Assembly (NCBI GenBank): GCA_013368315.1
Contig: JAACJM010000082.1
Location: 124,001 to 188,000, forward strand
Length of the DNA stretch: 64,000 bases
Source: Tetrapyrgos nigripes
Taxonomy: Eukaryota; Basidiomycota; Agaricomycetes; Agaricales; Campanellaceae
Direction of reading: 5' to 3'
Shown here: positions 55,883 to 64,000 of the stretch, piece by piece
Numbering within the stretch: the stretch's first letter is position 1
Layout: each line of letters opens with the position of its first letter
Notes under the pieces: model-generated
The model's input: only the letters and a program-made list of their open reading frames with translations
Database searches by the model: none
What the model was told of the DNA's origin: nothing
Translations under genes and position numbers: made by a program

Positions 55883-56965
55883 TTAAGATGAAATTGGAAG
55901 AGGACTGGGTTTGTTCGGATTTTTCTGATGGTACTCGTCTATAGCTTCTTTGGCTGTAAGCTCATTCACGGGAAGCCAGGAAAATTCTTCGTCGGTGCCT
56001 TCGTAACCAGACCACTGTACCAAATATAGTAGAGGACATTTCTGATGGCGCCAATCGATTTTTGAGTCTAAGATTTCGGTGATTTCATATTCAAGTTCAC
56101 CTTCAATCTCGACTGGAGCAGGCGGATCTGGAATACGATTCGGAATCGTGTTGGAAACAGCGGGTTCTAGTTGGGACACATGGAAAACGGGGTGGATCCC
56201 ACAGAGATAGTCAGGGAGCTTTATGGCATAAGAAAGAGAGCTCGGACGAGAGATAACTTTGAATGGACCAAGGAATTTCTCAGAGAACTTCAGAGTGGGT
56301 CTTGTAGTTTTTATGTGTTTGGCAGACACAAAAACCTCGGAACCGATGGGGATCTCTGGTAAATCCAGACAGCGTTTGTCGGCCTGTACCTTGTAACGTT
56401 TCTGAGCTTCCCGAATCTCATCCCGAAGGAAACCATGAAGTTCCTCGAGATTGACAACGAAATGTCAGGCGCGCTCGGAAGCGAGATTGTAGTCAGGATG
56501 AACCGTTAAGTTTGGGTGAAACCCTTTATTTGCGAAGAAGGGTGTGATTCTGGTGGAAGCGTTCGGAGCGTTGTTGTAAGTGAACTCAGTGATGGGAAGT
56601 AGGGAAGACCAATTATCCTGTTGGTAAGAACAATAGATCCGGATGTACTGCTCGAGTGTCTGATTGGTGCACTCAGTTTGTCCGTCGGCTTCCGGGTGAT
56701 AACCCGAAGTGAAGTGAAGTTCCATGTTCAAAGCTTTTCCTAAGGATCGGAAAAAATGGGAAACGAATTCAGGACCACAGTCGGAAGTGACATGGTTAGG
56801 AACACCATGCTTAGAAAAAACATAAAGAACAAATAATTCCGCGAGCTGTTCTGATGTAATGGTATCATGAGTTGGAATGAAGATTCCCTGTTTGGATGCG
56901 CGGTCCACAATTACCAGGATTGCTGTGTATCCGTTGGAATCTGGTAGTTGTTCAATAAAATCCAT
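55883..56965 (-). pseudogene. integrase core and chromodomain of chromovirus III
   Basis: Integrase core at 56965-56465: S-M-D-F-I-E-Q-L (first Asp), S-D-C-G-P-E-F (second), G-Q-T-E-C-T-N-Q (Glu). A TGA at about 56466-56464 precedes the C-terminal domain. The 56329-55883 frame holds an SH3-like part (K-F-L-G-P-F-K-V-I-S-R) and a chromodomain Y-E-I-T-E-I-L-D-S-K … Y-L-V-Q-W-S-G-Y-E-G at about 56085-55960. Confidence 0.9.
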
Positions 56966-57540
56966 GGAAATCGAATCCCACAGACGGACCAGTATGGGAA
57001 GTGGTTTTAAGAGACCATAAGGACGATGTCGACGAGGCTTGTTGCGACCACAAACCGTACAGGAAGCGACATAATCCCGAACAAATTCTCGGACCTTTGG
57101 CCAGGTATAGTGGCGTTGGATAAGGTCAAGCGTCCGGTTTTGTCCGAAGTGTCCTGCTAGAGAATGGTCATGGTGCTGTCACAAAACTTGAAGTCTAAGG
57201 TCGGAAGCACCAGGAACAAAAATCCTATCGTCCAAGCGTAGTAACCCGGATTCATCGAGTTTCCATCGGGATGATGAGGAATCCTTAGCTAGTTTGAGAC
57301 CGGCTTGTGATTCCGGATCGGAAGCATAGGATTCTCAGATTGTGGAATGGAGTTTCTCGATATCCATGATAATGGATGCACAGAGTGCGGGTCCTTTGAG
57401 GAAAGAGGCTTGGAGTGATTCAGAAAGCTGTTCTTGGGTGAAGACTGGGCGGAAATTCTGCGGATTAACCTTGGCATAGTCACTATCCCCCTCTTTTGGG
57501 TAGACGTCCCATTGTCTAGTGAGTGAGTCTGGTTTTGCAC
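56966..57540 (-). pseudogene. integrase zinc head and spacer of chromovirus III
   Basis: Read on the minus strand: a Ser/Lys-rich spacer, then H-H-D-H-S-L-A-G-H-F-G-Q-N and C-T-V-C-G-R-N-K, the H-H-C-C head, at about 57180-57045. A TGA at about 57183-57181 lies just before the first His. Confidence 0.75.
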
Positions 57541-58166
57541 CTAGTTTACCCGGTCAGAACCGGATAATGAGATTGAAAGCGGAAAGATACTTGGACCATC
57601 GGACTTGTCGTTGTGTTAGAATTTTGGTGGTCGAAAAATATTCCAAATTCTTGTGATCGGTAACGACATCGATAGGGGATCTGGAGCCTTCCAAGTAGTG
57701 TCGCCAGATTCGGAATGTTCAAAAATGGCAAGCAATTCCTTATCGTGAACGTCGTAATTGAGTTCGGCGGATTGTAAGGTGTGTGAATGGAATGCGATGG
57801 GATGAATCTCTCTGGAATCGTGCTGGAGAGAGAGGATTGCAGCGATAGCGTAATCGGAAGCGTCGGTTTTGACGATGATCTTCTGGTTCGGAACCCAATG
57901 ACCAAGGATCGGAGCAGAAGTAAAAGCGTGCTTAAGGTAATCGAAAGATTCCTGGCATGCCTGCGTCCATTTCCACTAGATAGCTTTTCGGGTGAGACGG
58001 GTTAGGGGTACGATGATATCCGAATAATTGAAGATGAAGCGTCTGTAAAAATTACAGAAGCCTAGGAAAGATTGTATATCCCAGACCTTCCGAGGAACGG
58101 GCCATTCCAGGATAGTTCGGATTTTAGAAGGATCCATCGTTAACCCTTCAGGGGAGAGAATGTAGC
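57541..58166 (-). pseudogene. RNase H of chromovirus III
   Basis: The frame 58179-57976 carries the RT/RNase H connector (F-L-G-F-C-N-F-Y-R-R-F-I). Beyond it, in shifted frames, V-K-T-D-A-S-D-Y-A-I-A-A and the [11 protein letters not shown] motif (about 57750-57720) can be seen. Frameshifts and stops throughout. Confidence 0.75.
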
Positions 58167-59465
58167 CTAGATACTCCACTGTATCAACAGAAAAGAAGCA
58201 TTTTTCGGGATTGACGAAGAGTCCATGCTCTCGCGAACATGTTTCTGATGATCCTCCTCATTGTCGGAATAGATCAGGACGTCGTCGAGATATACGATGA
58301 CAGTGACGTCGAGGAGATCCTTGAGGATGTCATTGATAAATCGCTGAAAAGCGGCAGGAGCATTACTGAGACCAAAAGGCATTACTTTCCATTTGAAGGA
58401 TCCATAGCAGGTCCGGAAAGCGGTTTTCCATTCATCCCCTTCAGCGATGTGGACCGAGTGGTAAGTGTGACAGAGATCCAACTTGGTATAGATTTTCACA
58501 TGCTGGGGAGTGTCTAAAAGCTTGGAAATAAGCGGAAGCGGATACCTATCCTTCTTTGTGATGGCATTGAGGCCACAGAAGTCAATGCAAAGCCGAAGCT
58601 CTCTGCTTTTCTTCTTCACAAAGAGGACCGGAGCCGCGAAGGGCGAGGATGAAGGTTTGATAAAACCTATAGTCAGATGTTTGTCGATAAATATCCGTAA
58701 TTCTCCTAATTCCCTGTCGGATACTGGATAAATCCAGGCAATTGGCGGAGCCGCGCCCTCGACAAGATCAATCTTGAGGTCGTAGGGACGATGCGGAGCC
58801 AGTTTATCTGAAAGTCCTTCGTCAAACACATCGGAATAGTCAGCTAAGTATTCGGGAGCCTTTGGAGAAGGTGGGGTTTCCGAATTTGAGGCTTTCGCAT
58901 GAACCTCAGCATCCGGGGTTAACCAGAGCGCCATTGGTTCAAGCTGATCCTGTTTGCAACAGCGAAGGAAAGCTGCTGCTCCAATGATACTAATGCGGGT
59001 GCCGTCAACGGAAGACGCCATTTGTGAGATGGAGGGATAGGAATAGATGGGTTTGTACGGCCATGATGATTTAGAATGAATGGGTGGCGTTGCAGCCAGA
59101 AGCGGTGTGGAAACCAGAGAACCCAGGTCAGCCTCAGAGGGCGACACACAGGGTTCAGAGCTCGGGGTGACAGCAACCGGTTCGGGGTCACAGAAATTGA
59201 TGTTTCCTTTTACCCAGTCAACCAACGGGTTGTAGCAGGAAAGGAAACTATATCCGAGGACTCCCTTACAAGTTGAGTCGAGATTAGTGACATAAAAGTC
59301 CAGAGGAATTTGTTCCCCCTTCGGAAAGTAAATGGAAAAACGGCATACTTTATTCAGGGTGCAGGGTACAGACAAACGGGAGGAATGGAAAAGGTAGGTA
59401 GGGAATGCTCGGAAACGTACGTAGAGTCGATAAAACAATCTGAAGAACCAGAATCCAAAGCGATG
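58167..59465 (-). pseudogene. protease and reverse transcriptase of chromovirus III
   Basis: Protease D-S-G-S at 59455-59444 in one frame; a shift near 59430 leads into the 423-codon frame 59438-58167. That holds the protease tail (G-V-L-G-Y-S-F-L), the RT thumb and palm motifs (K-K-K-S-R-E-L-R-L-C-I-D-F, K-L-D-L) and the catalytic Y-L-D-D at 58292-58281 followed by V-L-I-Y-S. A shift near 58170-58225 leads into the connector. Confidence 0.9.
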
Positions 59466-59586
59466 GAAAAGAAATGGAAAGTTCGGGTTTAGTATATGAG
59501 GGAATAGAAAGTGGAAGAACTAAGGATTTAATGGAAAGAGCAGCGGCGTTGAGAGTAACCTCGTGCCGAGGCATCAGAGTCGCTGA

Positions 59587-61112
59587 CTATTTTGGGGACT
59601 GCGTGGAAGCAGTGCCAGTCACAGAAGTACTACCGGAGGAGGTGTTTTCCGTGTTTGCAGCTTGGCCGCGAGCTTCATTCACCGCCTTCCACTTGTTACA
59701 GTCATCCGTCGAATGCTTCCTGCCACAGAACATACAGAGATTGTTCTTCTTGCAGCAGTCCCTTTTGTCCTGGGATAGCTTTCCGTCCTTCCCGAGCTTG
59801 TTGGCCCAGGGTTTCTTCTGGCCGGAAGGGAACAAAGACGACGAGGATGAATTAGAGTTGGGATTATAGTTGGAATTGGAGGAATTGGAGGAATTTCCAG
59901 ATTTCCCACCTTTACTGGAGTTTGAGGACTTTCTGGAGCCGGAACCGGAACTATTACCTCCCGAGCCTTTCCCCCTGGAATTCCCTTTTCCCCCACTCGC
60001 TTCTTCCTGTTTCTTTTCAGTTTGGCGACGCCAGTAACGGGAATCAATTCGGAGAACCTGGGATTTGAGATGGGGAAGGTTCTGTTTCTCATAGACTAGG
60101 GCAAGGGCATCCTTGATTCGTGGAGCCAAACCCTTTCGGAAAAAGTGTTGCAGGGAATTCTCATCCCAAGCGACCTGCGAAGCAAGTTGTTGGAACTTGA
60201 CGCAGTACTTCGTGGCCCGATCGGAATCCTTCATGAATAGGGCCTCCAATCGGTCCTCAGCATCCTGAAGTTGTCCTTCAGCTCCTTGACGAAAATACCA
60301 AAGTCAAGGGTCCACGGAGCGGGTTCCTCGGGATCCAGGTTGAGGATTTCCGGCTCAAAGAATTCGAGTGCAGTGCCGGAGAGATAGGAAAGAGTGAAAC
60401 TGATTTTTGCGGCATCAGTCGCATATGCCTTGGGACGGTTCTGGAGATTAATCTGGATCTGGATCAGGAACGGACGGAGCTTCTTCGGATCTGACCCATC
60501 AAAAACGTCGGGTTTCTTCACTTCCGTCTTTTCACTGTGACCAGGTGTAACCTTTCCGATGATCTCGTTGAAACTTTGGAGGGCGGTAATGAACTGCCTC
60601 CTTTCATCATCGGAATCGTCAGAATCGTCGGAACCATCTTCTCCTCCTGGAGGCCCATCATCCAGTGGTCCTCCACCACCATCGTCAGATCCGCCTCCTC
60701 CACCACCCTGATGTTGTTCATTGTCGTCCCCATCATTTCCCTGATCATACTGTTGGCCTGGTGGAGGACCACAGCCGTCATCAGGATTGGCGGGAGTACG
60801 CGAGGGTCCTGCTCGAGAGGATCCTTGAGTTTGCTGTTGGACATATGAACGGCTTTGGGTTTGTGTAAGGGTTGCGGAGTCTCCTGGCTCCGGGCTGTCC
60901 CAGCTATTGAGGAATTCCTTAAACGGACTCGTGCAGGGTTTGGTTGGGCTCAGGTGTGCGAAAATGCTGCCGGAGCGTCTGTGTTGGCAAATTTGAACGT
61001 TATGGAAGAGGTTGGAATAATAAGCGTTTTTGAATGGAGTCACCGGAACCATAAGGTTCGGTGTCGGGGAAGGAGTTTGTGGTTGAGAACGTTGGGACAC
61101 TGTAGACAACAA
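59587..61112 (-). pseudogene. gag of chromovirus III, one frameshift
   Basis: Starts at the ATG at 61112. The N-terminal half is Gln/Pro-rich, then Gly/Asp-rich with a poly-Gly-Asp stretch. The capsid region at about 60540-60300 (K-P-D-V-F-D-G-S-D-P-K-K-L-R-P-F) leads to a one-base shift near 60270, then F-M-K-D-S-D-R-A-T-K-Y. The C-terminal half is Ser/Gly/Asn-rich and ends in the zinc knuckle C-M-F-C-G-R-K-H-S-T-D-D-C (59736-59698) and a stop at 59587. Confidence 0.9.
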
Positions 61113-61130
61113 GAGTGAAGTCTAAAATAC

Positions 61131-61697
61131 TGTTAAGTCCGGGCGGATCCTAGCGTTAGGAAACACGTCGGACCCGAGCGGAAGTCTTATTGGGGGTTTT
61201 GGGAAAAGATAAAGACGAATCCGGGCGGAACCGGTAGTCTCTGAGATCGAAGTATAAGGAAGACACAGAATGGAATCTGTTAGGACGGTACTATGTTGTC
61301 TGAAGTTGGATGAAGTTAGGAGACCAGCTAATTCGATTTTAGACTTAAGCTATCTACTACAAAGTTGCTAGCTTAAGTACTACTTCAGAAACTATCGGAA
61401 TGAAGAGGAGTAAGATAGGAAAAGCACATGGTGCTATTGGAGATGGATGGAGTACTGCGGAACAAAGTGGAAACAAAGTGGAATGGATTGGAGATGAAGT
61501 GGAGTAAGTTTTGGAGATTAGATACGAGCTATCCGGTAGTTATCCGAAATGAATCACGGGCTCTTGGATGGGATCCATTTGTGGAGATTAATAGTGGAGC
61601 TTGGGATGAAAGGAAATGAAGTTCAAAATAAAAGAAAAAGAAGTTCAGAAAAGGATCGGATACGATCGGAAGGATGTACAGAAGCATAGATATTACA
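61131..61697 (-). repeat. 5' LTR of chromovirus III
   Basis: 567 bp, same ends as 53853-54457. Confidence 0.93.
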
Positions 61698-61702
61698 ATA
61701 CC

Positions 61703-61965
61703 TTACAACATGTTACTCTAGTTGCTCCACAGGGCCAAGCATACCTCACTTCTCTTCACTAATTCACCTCTGGATTCCCCATCCACTCTGTGTCAATCAT
61801 TTGCCACAAATCCTCCACAGCTGTTTGTGATGACCTAATATGGTGGCTCAAGGAACTCAACAAGCCTTTTCTCAGTCTTCACATCATAAATCCTCCAGAG
61901 GTGAATGAATCTGTTCCCCTGTTCATTGATGCCTCAACTTCTTGGGGCATAGGCCTCATTTTCAA
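61703..61965 (+). pseudogene. RT/RNase H part of the tyrosine-recombinase element
   Basis: Continues the frame of 53802-53852 after the chromovirus: L-Q-H-V-T-L-V-A-P-Q-G-Q-A-Y-L, one TAA at about 61760, then L-F-I-D-A-S-T-S-W-G-I-G (61919-61954), the RNase H opening motif with its Asp at 61928. Similarity ends shortly after, at the left inversion breakpoint. Confidence 0.78.
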
Positions 61966-63275
61966 CATTGAGGGCACCATACTTGTTCTTAGAAAGGGGT
62001 TTCATTTCTGTGATGTTGCCAACGGTGGGAAATTTTTCTGGATTGAAGAAACGGGGATCTGAATGGGAAGGTATGAATTCTCCTGTAGTTTTGTTTTAGA
62101 AAGGAATTATTATGTGGACTGAGTACTCACCTAAGCATAGTTGGTCAAGAAATGCTATTTTCCTGGTGACATTGGCACACTTGTCAATACCATGTTCTGA
62201 GCCTGCCTATTCCTTGTCTAGCATGTCCATCATTCTTTGCAAGATGGGAGGTCTCTCTTCACAATGAGAGGAGATGGGTGCTTGCTTTTTGATGCCAGTG
62301 AGTAAACACCACAGCATCTCTCCACCTTTCCATTCCTGGCCCAGGGCAATGTGCCAGGCCTTTAGTGAAGTGATCTTGGCTCTGACTGTGCCTCCAGAAT
62401 GGATTCCAAGATAGTACGATGCAAATTTGATGAGGGTGTGTTCAGAAGCTGGGAACGCCTTGTCTGGTTGGAGACCAATTTCCTTGCACTAGTTCGCATA
62501 TTCATTCACATCTTGTCAGCGCTGTTTCAGCGTGCTATCCTTTACACCTCCAGATAATGCCTTGGCTGCTTGTTCTGAGAGGGCTTGGTTTTGCATGGTT
62601 TTGAAACAGTCATAATCAGCATAGCTGGCAGGAAGGGAGGAGTGTTTCATGGATTTTGACAGCAGTTTCTGAGGCTGTTTGAGTTGTAGAACTGAGGATC
62701 TTGGCATTGGTGTGAGATTGGAGGTTGGAAATCATTGTGGTGGAAAGGAAGATTTGTTTGTTTGATTGCTTGAGTTTTTGGACTTTCTCACTACTTGGTC
62801 CTTATCATGTATGTCAAGAATGTTTATGGGCTCAGTAAAACTTATAGAGATTTCTTCGAGATTCATTATTATGTTAATGTTACAAGCTTGGTACACTTCA
62901 TACGAAATAAGTTGCTAGTCCGCAATGTGCAGGTCATTACATAGGATGTGGCTATTAAGGAACAGGGATATTTGACGTGGAATTCTAGGTGGGTGTTCTT
63001 CAGGATGCCTCGCAAGTCGCAAAGGTTTGTCAGCTGGATTCTGTTTGCTTGAAATCCACTCTATTGACATCCAAATGGAATGTTGTTGCATAGTGGATAC
63101 TATCCTTTGCAAGGATGTGTTCTGTTCCTTGTTGAGAGCTCCAACCACTCCTTGGATATGTGAATGATGTATGTGAGAAGCTGCAAGCATGAGTATGGCC
63201 AGTTCAACTGCAATCATCTCGGCCCAGCTGATGTGACAACCTTGAACTCCCAAGCTAACCATTTTTTGTCTTTCT
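61966..63275 (-). pseudogene. inverted block: RNase H end and recombinase N-terminal half
   Basis: The minus strand from about 63270 down reads K-D-K-K-W-L-A-W-E-F, then (after a shift) S-W-A-E-M-I-A-V-E-L-A-I-L (RNase H), S-K-Q-N-P-A-D, a gap, A-L-S-G-G-V-K-D-S-T-L-K-Q-R with TGA/TAG stops, the recombinase N-terminal helical domain (L-K-A-W-H-I-A-L-G-Q-E-W-K-G, about 62365-62325), and an L-C-L-G-E segment at about 62120 where a catalytic Arg is expected before L-G-E. The sense of the flanking blocks is opposite, so this segment was inverted. Confidence 0.72.
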
Positions 63276-63700
63276 TCCAGATATCAAGACCACAGGTGAC
63301 AGAGGTGATCACACACACATTGCAGCCTGGCCTCATAGGCTGAATGCCATGAAAGCAGCCCATTGTCACATCAAGGACAACAGACTATCCCAAAGCGATC
63401 CTTTCACCACCTACAGAGATGACCAAGGCAAATTCAAAGTCCTGACGTGGTCAAAATTCCTCACCATGTGTAACATCATTTGGACTAGAGAAGGCTATGG
63501 CAGATTCACAGGTCATTCCTTTCAGATTGGAGACACAATGTTCTTACTACATCATGGCATTGATACTGAAACAGTCAAACATTGTGGACAATGGAAATCC
63601 AGTGCCTTCACCAGATACTGGCGAGACCTTCACACCATCTCAGAAGTCCACATCACAACATCCCTCATCATCTTTGTACCAACTCCATCTAGCTTATAAC
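63276..63700 (+). pseudogene. tyrosine recombinase C-terminal half
   Basis: K-T-T-G-D-R-G-D-H-T-H-I, then L-T-W-S-K-F-L, then the box G-H-S-F-Q-I-G-D-T at about 63513-63540, where related recombinases have H-x-x-R; here the second catalytic Arg is Gln (CAG at 63525). G-Q-W-K-S and the nucleophile Y in R-Y-W-R-D (TAC at 63616) are kept. The stop is near 63698. This enzyme would insert the element's DNA circle; inactive here. Confidence 0.8.
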
Positions 63701-64000
63701 TACTTTGACAACTTTACAATCACATTCCTTCGAACACATACCTATCACAGCAATTAGTAGAAAACATTAAAATTTTCATGTCTTGGTCAAACACTAGTGA
63801 TGCATCTGTTCTGTACAAAGTTTACATACAGAGAATCTAGTTGTAATGGTGATAAGAATTTCCAAGCACCTCTTAACATGTTGCTGGACCATGCTAGACT
63901 TTCAGTCTGTGGGGGTCAGCGTTGTTCCATCAATCTCATCCAACATGCTTGGGCCAGCTTGCAGAGTTTCGGGTAGTCTTTTGATTCCTCTGGACAACAC
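63701..64000. other. no gene seen at the right edge
   Basis: About 300 bp after the recombinase stop, AT-rich in its first half. It may include the element's terminal repeat, but I see no matching copy in the window. Confidence 0.4.

Larger units (their letters stand above)
53853..61697 (-). mobile_element. chromovirus III (Ty3/gypsy with chromodomain), minus strand
   Basis: Full-length element with LTRs at 53853-54457 (605 bp, 3' LTR) and 61131-61697 (567 bp, 5' LTR), both TGTTAAG…ATTACA on the plus strand. A perfect ATACC duplication lies at 53848-53852 and 61698-61702. LTRs differ by several indels and substitutions, so it is older than the 42995 element. Gene order on the minus strand: gag, pol with chromodomain; a plus-strand accessory gene sits between pol and the 3' LTR. 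A polypurine tract (minus AAGAGGGGGA) lies at about 54460-54472. Confidence 0.95.
51290..63700 (+). mobile_element. tyrosine-recombinase (Ngaro/DIRS-type) retroelement, split and partly inverted
   Basis: Segments in order: gag-like and RT (51290-53278), 51 bp (53802-53852), RT/RNase H (61703-about 61965), an inverted block (about 61966-63275, minus strand: RNase H end and recombinase N-terminal half), and the recombinase C-terminal half (about 63276-63700). A minus-strand solo LTR and a whole minus-strand chromovirus sit between the RT pieces. Removing both, with one copy of each duplication, gives a continuous frame. The element's own termini were not identified. Confidence 0.8.

Overview
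The window looks like a heterochromatin-like, transposon-packed stretch of a basidiomycete genome, most likely an Agaricomycete. That placement is an inference from several signs: tyrosine-recombinase (Ngaro/DIRS-type) retroelements, a KDZ (Kyakuja-Dileera-Zisupton) transposase, a multi-KOW Spt5-like gene family, chromodomain Ty3/gypsy elements, and introns of about 55-70 bp. I see no clear housekeeping gene, no rRNA, no intact tRNA and no CRISPR.

Layout. (1) 1-26.1 kb is a three-level nest. An old Ty3/gypsy element (I; starts left of the window, pol ends at 26080) is interrupted by gypsy element II (1039-19958, LTRs 599 and 561 bp, target duplication GTAT/AGTAT). Element II is itself interrupted by a 9.8-kb LINE with endonuclease, reverse transcriptase and RNase H (7417-17222, A-rich tail, 14-bp target duplication). 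(2) 26.2-28.7 kb holds a solo LTR inside a tRNA-like sequence, degenerate sequence, and a cluster of GGGAATTCCC-type palindromes. (3) 28.9-32.4 kb (minus) is an acidic multi-exon gene with nonsense codons. (4) 33.8 kb carries a hairpin element. (5) 34.2-37.9 kb (plus) is a decayed Spt5/KOW-type gene. (6) 38065-39349 is a Tc1/mariner element with TA duplication and inverted ends. (7) 39.9-41.6 kb (minus) has Cys-containing hypothetical exons. (8) 41.8-51.2 kb is a KDZ transposase gene split by a very young chromovirus (42995-50762; the two 484-bp LTRs differ at 2 positions; target duplication AGACA). (9) 51.3-63.7 kb is a tyrosine-recombinase retroelement. It is split by a minus-strand solo LTR (53279-53796, ATTGG duplication) and a full-length minus-strand chromovirus (53853-61697, ATACC duplication), and its middle part is inverted.

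The most unusual content is in the two chromoviruses. The young one (42995-50762) has about 780 nt without any ATG ahead of gag, covering an open, methionine-free 180-codon frame (ORF0) that ends in an ATGA overlap with gag. It also has an intact extra gene after pol (ORF3) with a duplicated Cys/Gly-Gln/Cys/Gly-His motif followed by six GW/WG motifs, the signature of Argonaute-hook proteins. The minus-strand one (53853-61697) carries an opposite-strand accessory gene with its own TATA box between pol and the 3' LTR. Almost all other coding regions are broken by TGA/TAG codons and one-base shifts.
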